Assembly (NCBI GenBank): GCA_005879255.1
Contig: VBKY01000044.1
Location: forward strand, 1-30,047
Source: Deltaproteobacteria bacterium
GTDB lineage: Bacteria; Desulfobacterota_B; Binatia; UBA9968
DNA length: 30,047 nt
Direction of reading: 5' to 3'
The notes beneath the pieces were generated by a model. The model worked only from the letters and a program-made list of their open reading frames with translations. It did no database searches and was not told where the DNA came from. The translations under genes and the position numbers were made by a program. Positions 23,914 through 30,047 of this stretch are shown here, one piece after another (the stretch's first letter is position 1; every line of letters starts with the position of its first letter).

Positions 23914-25290
23914 TTAAGCTTGGGGCAGTAAAACTTCGACGCGTAACCCTTGCCCGTTTTCCGGGGTTTTCAGGGCTATTTTCCCGGACATACGATCGAT
24001 AATATCGCCGACGATGGCTAGCCCCAGTCCCGCGCCGTCGGTAACCGCATTATCCGCGCGGTAAAAGCGGTGGAACACCGCTTCACGTTCGCTTTCAGAA
24101 ATCCCCGGCCCGGTGTCGCTAATGCTGAGGCAGCACATTCCGTCTTGTGGGAACACGTTGATCCTTATTTTGCCTGAATCGGGGGTGTACTTGATGGCGT
24201 TGTCTATCAAATTACTGATCATCAGCTTCATCAACAGTTCGTCCGCGCGCACACGGGCTTCTTCATGGCCTTCTAGAGAAATATCTAACTGCCTTTCCGC
24301 TGCGACGTTGGCCATCTCGGCAATGACCGCGGCAGTGGCGTGATAAAGCGGAACGGCTTTCGGGTGCACGGGCTGATGGCTGACCCGCGCGGCTCGCAGC
24401 AGCTGTTCCACCAGATGAGTTGCCCTGTTAGTGCTGCGTGTCAGATCGCCGATGAGCGTCATTCGCTCGTGCTCACCGTCCTCTTTAGCCAACATTTGCA
24501 ACTGCAATTTAAGCCCCGCTAAAGGCGTCCGAAGCTGATGGGCGGCGTGATCGGAGAAGCGCCTTTCCGCCGTTAAGGAATGTTCCAGCTTGGACAGTAG
24601 CTGATTGATCGATTGCCCCAAAGGTGAAAGATCACGGGGTAAATCTTCGACTGGAATAGTCGAGAGATCATCCGGTGAACGACTACGTATCGCCCGAACA
24701 AGGCTTCGGATAGTTCCCAGGCCGCTTTTGATTCCCAGCCACATCAGCAATCCGACGGTCGGGACCAGTATCAGCAGGGAAAAGGACAATTGCAGCAGGA
24801 TATTGAAAACCAGTTTATCTCGCAGCGATTTCTTTTCCCCCACTTCAATTGAAATGGCGGTATTTGGCACCGCTTGTGAGTAGATTCTCCATTTCTCGTG
24901 GTTATATTCCACCTCCGAAAAGCCGACGCTTTGCTGGGAGATGGTTTCAGGCAAGGCGGTATCCGAAAACATCACGTCCTTGCCTGATTTCCATATCCGA
25001 AACATTCGCGCATCGGCATACTCATCGGCCTCTTTGCTGGCGGCATGCTGATTATTGAAGTCTAGATCGATGTTTGGGATTGTTATGGTTTTCTCCGGAC
25101 CGGCTTCATGGAATTCGTCTTCCACCAGAGCCCATAGAACGCTGGCGTCATTGATGAGTTGGGCGTCATAAACGCTGTTGATCTCCCGTTTCACGCTCCG
25201 GTAAGCAAAGAGTCCGATAACCGCTATCGTGACTAGAATGGTAGGCGCAATGCGCAAAAACAGCTTGCGGCTGAGGGTGCCGTTTTTCAT
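23914..25290 (-). CDS. Sensor histidine kinase, TctE/QseC-like
   Basis: A 458-residue membrane sensor kinase. TM1 is about 12-31 and TM2 about 162-186; the periplasmic part between begins with REINSVYDAQLINDASVLWA, the two-component-sensor N-terminal domain (2CSK_N) found in TctE and QseC-type kinases. A short HAMP-like linker leads to the H-box SDHAAHQLRTPLAGLKLQLQ with His251. The ATPase part has the N-box ISNLIDNAIKYTPD (Asn364), G1 DTGPGI, VFHRFYRAD and G2 GAGLGLAIVGDI. The start at 25290 overlaps the end of the response regulator by four bases, and GAGGC lies just upstream. In characterised TctDE systems the pair controls tricarboxylate uptake through TctC-type receptors; two TctC-family genes exist in this window, but a link is only inference. 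Confidence 0.93.
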   Translation of the reverse strand: MKNGTLSRKLFLRIAPTILVTIAVIGLFAYRSVKREINSVYDAQLINDASVLWALVEDEFHEAGPEKTITIPNIDLDFNNQHAASKEADEYADARMFRIWKSGKDVMFSDTALPETISQQSVGFSEVEYNHEKWRIYSQAVPNTAISIEVGEKKSLRDKLVFNILLQLSFSLLILVPTVGLLMWLGIKSGLGTIRSLVRAIRSRSPDDLSTIPVEDLPRDLSPLGQSINQLLSKLEHSLTAERRFSDHAAHQLRTPLAGLKLQLQMLAKEDGEHERMTLIGDLTRSTNRATHLVEQLLRAARVSHQPVHPKAVPLYHATAAVIAEMANVAAERQLDISLEGHEEARVRADELLMKLMISNLIDNAIKYTPDSGKIRINVFPQDGMCCLSISDTGPGISESEREAVFHRFYRADNAVTDGAGLGLAIVGDIIDRMSGKIALKTPENGQGLRVEVLLPQA

Positions 25291-25955
25291 GCCTCGATCA
25301 TATAGCCGACGCCGCGAATGGATTTGATGAACTCGCTGCCGAGTTTTTTTCGCAGCGCGTAGATGGCGACTTCAGTCGTATTGCTCTCAGCGGCGTTTTC
25401 CGCGCTGTAGAGGGCATACTCGATGTCGCTTTTGGTGACATACTTGCCGGCGCGCTCCATGAGCAGCTTGAGCACGCGATATTCTTTCGCGGTCATCACC
25501 ACTTGCTTGCCCGATTTTCTTACCACGGTGGCGGCGGGATCGATCTCTACATTCCGACATTTGAGCACGGTTTCGACCCGTCCTTCGCTGCGGCGAATCA
25601 ACGCGCGCAGCCGCGCGAGCAATTCATCCAGATCAAATGGCTTCACGAGATAATCGTCGGCTCCGCTGTCCAAGCCTTCCACTCTTTGAAGGGAGGTGTC
25701 TCTAGCCGTCAGCACAAGGATAGGAATCCGGTTTTTCTTTCCGCGCGTTGCTTTAAGCACTTCCAGGCCGTTCATTTTCGGCAGGTTGATGTCCAATATT
25801 GCAGCGGCAAAATCGCAATCCGACAGCGCGGCCAGAGCCGACTCGCCGTCTTGCAGCCAGTCCACACCGTAGGCGTGTTTCTCCAGCGCTTTGGTCAGAG
25901 AGGAGCCGAGTATGTGATCGTCTTCGACAAGTAACAGGCGCATGGGCTTAAGCAT
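25287..25955 (-). CDS. OmpR/PhoB-family response regulator, TctD/QseB-like
   Basis: A 222-residue regulator. The receiver domain has LLLVEDDHILG, phospho-acceptor Asp55 in AAILDINLPKMNG, Thr in VLTARDT, and Lys105 in DYLVKPFDLDELLARL. The C-terminal winged-helix DNA-binding domain (about 130-222) has VMTAKEYRVLKLLMERAGKY (its first residues reading as the transactivation loop region) and ALRKKLGSEFIKSIRGVGYM, the usual recognition helix and wing. The start may be the ATG at 25955 or the internal ATG at 25943 (MRLLLVEDD), which matches the family better; neither has a good Shine-Dalgarno. It overlaps the kinase gene by four bases and lies 87 bases after a broken citryl-CoA-lyase-like gene in the same direction. 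Confidence 0.93.
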   Translation of the reverse strand: MLKPMRLLLVEDDHILGSSLTKALEKHAYGVDWLQDGESALAALSDCDFAAAILDINLPKMNGLEVLKATRGKKNRIPILVLTARDTSLQRVEGLDSGADDYLVKPFDLDELLARLRALIRRSEGRVETVLKCRNVEIDPAATVVRKSGKQVVMTAKEYRVLKLLMERAGKYVTKSDIEYALYSAENAAESNTTEVAIYALRKKLGSEFIKSIRGVGYMIEA

Positions 25956-26042
25956 TCCGCTTTACTTCGAATAGATCAACACCCCGACCGACTGAAGTAT
26001 TCTGTTTCGAAAAACCGGGATGAAAGACTGCGGAAAAAGCCC

Positions 26043-26844
26043 CTATTTCGTGTTTCCCGCCCTTGCCTCCATTCTAACGGGCTCGTAAACCAGCGCTTGC
26101 TTGATTGCCGCGTCGATTTGCGTGGCCATCGGGTTACGGATCTCTTCAGCAATGTGGCCCATCACGCCGAGAGTTCTACCGATCAGCGCAAATGCTTTTG
26201 TGATCTGCCAGGGAAAGCCCATATCGAGCGCGATGGCGCCGATGGCACCGGTAACGTTGACGGGAATGAGTCTTTTGCGGCGCTCGGTCGCGTTTCGACA
26301 ACGCTTGGAGCAGCTCGCATTACTTGCCGTAGACGCCGGTGCCCTTGGCGATCCCAAAAAGAGCGTCGGCCCGCGGGTCGCCTTCGGCGTGGGTGCGATG
26401 GCCGATGCCGGGCATACGCTGTTTTCGCTTGCTGTAGTCATCCATGATTGACGCGGCGACAGCGTCGAAGTCAGGATTTTGCGTGTCCGGCGGCAGCGCC
26501 TCGGTCAGCATTTTTGCCGACCATTCCGAAGAACCGAGATGCACGCTCCCCGCGCCGCAGAGCGCCGCCGCCACCTCCGCTTGGATCGCTTCCGGCGTGC
26601 AGTGATAGATCAGTCGCGCAGCAATGACATGGGATACCATGCCATGCTCGACTAGAATTATGAGGAGCGCATCGAGCATTTTGGCTTCATCTGCAGTCGG
26701 CAGCCGGCCGCGCAAGATCAGTGAAGTCATGTCCGTGAACGTGATTTTGCCGGCCAATTCCTTATTCAGATCGTAGCCGCGCACGAGTATCCGATGAAGC
26801 TTGGCTTTGCCGATGCCGGTAACAATTTTCGCGGGTTCCGCCAT
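26043..26844 (-). pseudogene. Citryl-CoA lyase / citrate synthase-like gene, disrupted
   Basis: The first 174 codons (26844-26320) read as the N-terminal two-thirds of a short citrate-synthase-superfamily protein of the citryl-CoA lyase type: LRGRLPTADEAKMLDALLI, AALCGAGSVHLGS, and the active-site block PGIGHRTHAEGDPRADALF. After YGK a TAA stops it at 26320-26322. The same frame continues ELLQALSKR, and then, near 26285-26300, the similarity moves to another frame: ERRKRLIPVNVTGAIGAIAL, DMGFPWQITKAFALIGRT, VMGHIAEEIRNP, ending at 26043. So one nonsense codon and one frameshift lie within about 35 bases. The family usually has NVDGA at the catalytic Asp; here it is NVTGA. GGAGGAAA precedes the start, so expression once occurred. 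The lesions could be assembly errors, but no homopolymer is at the site. Confidence 0.75.
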
Positions 26845-26907
26845 TTGAGATTTCCTCCGTTAGTGAGATTGTTGCCGATTGGATACTGGGCCAGCGACTT
26901 GCAGAAC

Positions 26908-26963
26908 GTCAACTGATCGGCGCTTGGACTTAGTTGACATGGCAACAGACCGTCGGGTACGCT
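26908..26963 (+). promoter_or_regulatory. Candidate promoter and operator of the bicupin gene
   Basis: TTGACA (26934-26939) and TACGCT (26958-26963), 18 bases apart, could be a sigma-70 -35 and a weak -10 for the gene starting at 27006. A seven-base inverted repeat, GTCAACT (26908-26914) with AGTTGAC (26932-26938), overlaps the -35, as an operator would. The spacer also serves the divergent citryl-CoA-lyase-like gene. Confidence 0.35.
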
Positions 26964-27005
26964 AAAAACAAGATGACGACGCGGCGGTTAACTTAGGAGG
27001 ATTCT

Positions 27006-28103
27006 ATGGCTAAACCCGAAATTAAATCGGAAGCAGACGCATTCCGTCAAGCGTTCCACGAGCGCATGCACGCTAACCACATGTATGGTCTCTGGGAACT
27101 GGCGAGCCAAATGACGCCGCATCCTCAGCCCAAAATGATTCCGCATATGTGGCGCTGGTCGACGACGGAGTCGATCATAGAGGAATCAGCTCGGGCCGTG
27201 CCGGTCGGCGACGAGCGGCGTGCGTTGCAGCTTTTCAATCCCGGTCTCGGTGGCCGCTGGGCGACGACCAACAACCTGATCGCCGCCGTGCAAATCCTTT
27301 TGCCGGGAGAAGTCGCGCGCGCGCATCGCCATACGCCGACAGCGATCCGCTTCATCATTGAAGGCACCGGCGCCTATACCGCCGTCGACGGCGAACGGGT
27401 TTACATGGCGCCGGGAGACTTGATTCTTACTCCAAGCTGGTCGTGGCACGACCACGGCAACGAAACCAAGGAGCGAGTCGTGTGGATGGACGGGCTCGAT
27501 ATCCCGTTGATCGCATCGGTCGAAGCGATGTTCTTTCAGTTCTACACGGCGGAGCAGGTAGCGGCCACGCGTCCGCCCAACGCGTCCAAGCAGCTCTTTG
27601 GTCATGCGCATATCAGCCCAACATGGGTCAAGGAAACGCCGAAATCTTCTCCGCTGCTGCTTTATTCATGGGATCAAACTTGGCAAGCGCTAAACGAGCT
27701 GCGTGATCATGAAGGAAGTCCTTTCGACGGCATCGCTCTTGAGTATCGTCATCCGCAGACGGGCGGGCCTGTGATGCCAACCATGGCCTGTTGCGCGCAG
27801 CTCCTCCGGCCCGGCGAGCACACAAAGGCGCATCGGCATACCGGCAGCGCGGTTTATCATGTCGTTAACGGCGAAGGATTCACAATCATCAACGGTCAAC
27901 GTTTCACCTGGCACAAGGGCGATATCGTCGCTCTACCGCCGTGGGCGCTGCACGAGCATGCGAATTCCTCCGCGAGCGCAGATGCCGTGCTATTCTCGAT
28001 CCAGGATTTGCCGGTGCTGAGCGCGCTGGGCCTCTACTATGAGGAGGAGCTCAAAGAAAACGGCGGACACCAGGAAGTTACATCGACGTTTAAGGCGGCG
28101 TGA
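27006..28103 (+). CDS. Gentisate 1,2-dioxygenase-like bicupin ring-cleavage dioxygenase
   Basis: A 365-residue two-cupin protein of the gentisate 1,2-dioxygenase / 1-hydroxy-2-naphthoate dioxygenase family, which opens the ring of hydroxylated benzoates or naphthoates with O2 at a non-heme Fe(II). The N-terminal cupin (about 90-160) has GEVARAHRHTPTAIRFIIEG, with His107 and His109, and SWSWHDHGN with His148 and His150 as iron ligands. The C-terminal cupin has GEHTKAHRHTGSAVYHVVNG and PPWALHEHAN, so its metal-type histidines also appear intact, which is unusual among close gentisate dioxygenases, in which I expect only the first cupin to bind iron. TTAGGAGGA gives an ideal ribosome-binding site before the ATG at 27006. 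With the Rieske oxygenases and GST it points to aromatic catabolism. Salicylate or gentisate are possible substrates. Confidence 0.9.
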   Translation: MAKPEIKSEADAFRQAFHERMHANHMYGLWELASQMTPHPQPKMIPHMWRWSTTESIIEESARAVPVGDERRALQLFNPGLGGRWATTNNLIAAVQILLPGEVARAHRHTPTAIRFIIEGTGAYTAVDGERVYMAPGDLILTPSWSWHDHGNETKERVVWMDGLDIPLIASVEAMFFQFYTAEQVAATRPPNASKQLFGHAHISPTWVKETPKSSPLLLYSWDQTWQALNELRDHEGSPFDGIALEYRHPQTGGPVMPTMACCAQLLRPGEHTKAHRHTGSAVYHVVNGEGFTIINGQRFTWHKGDIVALPPWALHEHANSSASADAVLFSIQDLPVLSALGLYYEEELKENGGHQEVTSTFKAA

Positions 28104-28306
28104 TTCACCCCGGTTGAGACTCAAGGTGAAGCAACTGGACGAGAAGAGCCACTAGCCAAATCTCGTCAACGTCCGAACCGGCAAAGGCTGTTTTGGAAAG
28201 GACGAATTAGTAGGCAGAGATCGCATCTACATTCCGCTCGAACGTACACTGGGCTCACATCACCGACCAAGGAGCGAAAAGAAAAGTAGCCGGCCTCCCT
28301 TGTGAT

Positions 28307-28840
28307 TCATGATGTAAGTGCAGAGGGTTGGCTATTTGGATGCTTGACTGTCAGGGTTTTTTGCTGGCCTCGCTTTCCGTAAAGCTCAAGAAAGAGATTA
28401 TAGAAGGAAGAGACGGTGCGGTCTTCGCCTTGTTGGTGTCCTTCCTTATCTCGATACGAGAGTGTGATGGAAATTGGCCTTTTGTGCAGCTCAACCAGCT
28501 CGACCCCCTTGGCGTCGAGATAAGCACCGACCGTGCGCAGGGTATTCGAAACACTGTAAAAGTCCGGCAGGTGCCGCGGTCTGGAACGCTTTGCTCGCCC
28601 GGCTTGGGATAGTTTTTCGACGTCGGCCAAGCGGAAAGTTAATGACTCGGCAATGGAACCGCTGCGCAATTGCAAGTACCACTGTCGTACCTTCGTACGT
28701 AGCGAGCTGGTCTCCTGAGGCGTACCCTCAATGACATACCTATCTGCAAGTCGCTTTAGTTCGAACACACTAATATTTCTAGCTTCGAGCGCCTGGCCAA
28801 TAGCTCGGAGATCTTCGTCGTAAGGTTTGGTCGCCGCCAT
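28307..28840 (-). CDS. Hypothetical protein, 177 residues
   Basis: A 177-residue soluble protein rich in Arg, Lys, Leu and Ser, without signal peptide, membrane segment or cysteine. The N-terminal part (about 5-65) looks all-helical: YDEDLRAIGQALEARNISVF and SLRTKVRQWYLQLRSGS. The C-terminal part (about 95-165) has mixed strands, including YSVSNTLRTVGAYLDAKGVE, ISITLSYRDKEG and SSFYNLFLELYGKRG. I recognise no family or catalytic motif. GGAGGTG lies five bases before the ATG at 28840, and a perfect TATAAT -10 lies 27 bases upstream, so it is very likely expressed with a short leader. A seven-base inverted repeat frames the ribosome-binding site. Its helical, basic start would suit nucleic-acid binding and autoregulation, but this is a guess. 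Confidence 0.8.
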   Translation of the reverse strand: MAATKPYDEDLRAIGQALEARNISVFELKRLADRYVIEGTPQETSSLRTKVRQWYLQLRSGSIAESLTFRLADVEKLSQAGRAKRSRPRHLPDFYSVSNTLRTVGAYLDAKGVELVELHKRPISITLSYRDKEGHQQGEDRTVSSFYNLFLELYGKRGQQKTLTVKHPNSQPSALTS

Positions 28841-28872
28841 AGCACACCTCCGGTTAAATATGTGCTATTATA
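28840..28872 (-). promoter_or_regulatory. Sigma-70-type -10 element and hairpin around the ribosome-binding site
   Basis: On the minus strand TATAAT (28867-28872) is a consensus -10; TTGTTT sixteen bases further upstream is a modest -35. Immediately downstream, TAGCACA and TGTGCTA (plus-strand 28861-28867 and 28840-28846) are an exact inverted repeat with GGAGG in the 14-base loop and the A of the start codon in the stem. It could be an operator or an RNA hairpin affecting translation. Confidence 0.55.
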
Positions 28873-29343
28873 TTCGCTCAGCGGCTAGAAACAAATCGGA
28901 GAAAATTGCGTTGTTTTGCCAGACGGGATGGTTCACCGCCGAGGCGCCGAGGAGCGCAAGGCTAGGGCGTCCGATTCGGATTCGGTACACAGGATGTTCT
29001 ACCGTTGGTTAGATCACGAACAAAGAGATATGTGCAGCACTGCGATATCTTCTCAGCCGATCAGAACAGGTGTGCCGGCCGATGCCTGGAAATAATTCTT
29101 TTCAGAATTGTTCAATAGTAGACAGCAATTCCTGGCGCGTCAGCGCACCCTGAGAAGCAAAGACGCTGCTGGGGTAAAGCTGAGTGCGTTAGGCTCGCCG
29201 GAGGAATGAAGGCGATATGGCGTTTTATGTGGTAGAGTCCGAGACCGAGTGATTGAGGACTAACCAATACAACGGGTGAACAACCAGCGTTAGAGCGAAA
29301 TGAAGATGGAGACGCAGTAACATCTACTGCGAAGAGTTCACAA
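28873..29343. other. Non-coding stretch with a dispersed-repeat fragment
   Basis: About 470 bases with no supportable gene. GTTCACCGCCGAGGC and GCCGAGGAGCGCAAG (28931-28960) resemble the CACCGCGGAGG-type intergenic repeat; a relative, ACTCACCGCGGAGGTGCTC, lies at 29664-29682. A 110-codon minus-strand frame at 29112-29444 overlaps the better gene at 29344 and has no features. Confidence 0.45.
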
Positions 29344-29583
29344 ATGCGGTACGGTATCGTCGTTTCTTGTAACAAATGTGGGGGAGTACATGAGATGGGG
29401 ATTTCTGTTGTCATAGAAGATGGCCCGGTTGCCAAACAAAGCATCGGCGTCCTCTATGATGGGAAACCCCTTCCGAAAATCCTCTCAGACCTTAGCAACA
29501 ATAGTGTCACCTGCCCCAAGACAGGGAGGCAATCCACTCAGAAAAACCACCACCAAATCTTTTTAGTTCCAGCTAAGAGCTGA
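29344..29583 (+). CDS. Small hypothetical protein with Cys motif, 79 residues
   Basis: A 79-residue protein. The N-terminus MRYGIVVSCNKCGGVHEMGI holds a CxxC-type knuckle (Cys9 and Cys12), and a third cysteine lies in NSVTCPKTGRQ at about residue 57, so a small metal-binding or zinc-ribbon-like fold with an incomplete ligand set is possible. The segment between (GPVAKQSIGVLYDGKPLPKI) is strand-rich, and the end KNHHQIFLVPAKS looks like a final strand. The sequence has the balance of a real globular protein, unlike shadow frames, and similar small proteins of unknown role seem familiar from soil bacteria. The ribosome-binding site is weak (GAAGAG, nine bases upstream). Its function is unknown, and it stands alone among non-coding DNA. 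Confidence 0.6.
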   Translation: MRYGIVVSCNKCGGVHEMGISVVIEDGPVAKQSIGVLYDGKPLPKILSDLSNNSVTCPKTGRQSTQKNHHQIFLVPAKS

Positions 29584-30047
29584 TCTCGTCTAGCGTGAGT
29601 GGGAACAGTATAGAAAGAAAACGCTGTGTGCTCCGCCTTTCTGTGGTGAATCGTATGTGAACTACTCACCGCGGAGGTGCTCAGGCACAACCACGTTGCG
29701 TCCACGCGGCCGACCGAGCGACGAAAAGAAGGTAGGCTGTCCCGAATCTGATCCCCGTTTTTGATCTCCTGTCCCGTTTCTGAATCTTTTAAATAAAGCG
29801 AGCCTCCGGATGCATGGTCTTGTCGAGATTAAAGGGCGCAATCCTAACTAGTTAGCTGACGTCGGCGCCGGCGTCAATTTTGATATTTTTGTCAGTTAAT
29901 TCGCTTACATTTCTGAAGACTTCTATAGAGGTTTGCGATGACGGCTAGCTCCTGAGCGCCGCAGCAAGACACAAAACGTCTTTTTCCAGCGGTAACGGTC
30001 GCGTCACCGGAACAGCGCATGTTCATCGTGCCGGCATCAAACTTGCT
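29584..30047. other. Non-coding stretch to the window end
   Basis: About 460 bases with no supportable gene on either strand. It contains the repeated CTGTCCCG motif described separately, an AT-rich patch near 29880-29935, and no tRNA-like fold or clear terminator that I can see. A gene could begin beyond the window edge. Confidence 0.45.
29737..29785. repeat. Three imperfect CTGTCCCG(A/T)(A/T)TCTGAAT units
   Basis: CTGTCCCGAATCTGAT (29737-29752), TGATCCCCGTTTTTGATCT (29749-29767) and CTGTCCCGTTTCTGAAT (29769-29785) are variants of one unit in direct orientation. The shape recalls REP-like or transposon-end repeats in other genomes; no transposase gene is within the window. Confidence 0.45.

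Noticed and set aside
28156..28305. 49-codon open stretch containing TGKGCFGKDELVGRDRIYIP
   Set aside because: Looks slightly protein-like but has no start codon or ribosome-binding site, and an open stretch of this length is expected by chance at this base composition.
29112..29444. 110-codon minus-strand frame
   Set aside because: Overlaps the better-supported small gene at 29344 and has shadow-like composition without a ribosome-binding site.

Overview
The window reads as chromosomal DNA of a Gram-negative, heterotrophic bacterium. The signs are lipobox and Sec signal peptides, a Wzz/GumC-type inner-membrane protein, sigma-54-type regulation and TctC/Bug-type periplasmic binding proteins. 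Base composition is moderately GC-rich by eye. The mix of many solute-binding proteins, Rieske oxygenases, a gentisate-type dioxygenase and short intergenic repeats resembles uncultured soil or groundwater proteobacterial, Desulfobacterota or Binatota-like genomes. No marker gene fixes the lineage, so that placement is only an impression. I see no rRNA, tRNA, CRISPR array, prophage or intact insertion sequence.

Layout. 1-4.8 kb (+): an NMT1-like binding protein, a small DUF2007-like membrane-anchored protein, a binding-protein-fold protein without signal peptide, and two nearly duplicated TTT/Bug binding proteins. 4.9-6.4 kb (+): a GlmL/MutL ASKHA protein with no mutase nearby. 6.4-8.5 kb (-): a Wzz/GumC-like protein whose cytoplasmic tail looks like a degenerate tyrosine-recombinase catalytic domain. 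8.8-9.8 kb (-): an LLM-class oxidoreductase, followed by what may be the tail of a lost Ig-like-domain gene. 10.0-11.9 kb (+): an ABC exporter half-transporter. 12.0-14.9 kb (+): two NMT1-like binding proteins and a glutathione S-transferase. 15.0-15.7 kb (-): a 62-residue protein and a 43-residue lipoprotein. 15.8-19.0 kb: a spacer rich in inverted repeats, then a kinase/NtrC-type regulator pair (+). 19.0-23.5 kb (-): Rieske oxygenase, binding protein, Rieske oxygenase and a crotonase-fold protein. 23.9-26.8 kb (-): a TctE/TctD-like two-component pair and a broken citryl-CoA-lyase-like gene. 27.0-28.1 kb (+): a gentisate 1,2-dioxygenase-like bicupin. 28.3-30.0 kb: two hypothetical proteins among repeat-bearing non-coding DNA.

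How the parts may work together (inference). Seven binding-protein-fold genes occur with no ABC permease, importer ATPase or TctA/TctB membrane subunit in the window. They sit beside enzymes of aromatic and acyl-CoA catabolism, which suggests scavenging of organic acids and aromatics with shared or distant membrane components, or use of some binding proteins as sensors. The TctE/TctD-like pair and the citryl-CoA-lyase-like remnant hint at a tricarboxylate theme.

The most unusual object is the Wzz/recombinase-like fusion at 6437-8467. Other points to recheck are the crotonase lacking both usual catalytic glutamates, the orphan GlmL, the oxygenase-binding protein-oxygenase cluster, the nested inverted repeats at 15.79-15.97 kb, and the hairpin around the ribosome-binding site of the 28.3 kb gene.
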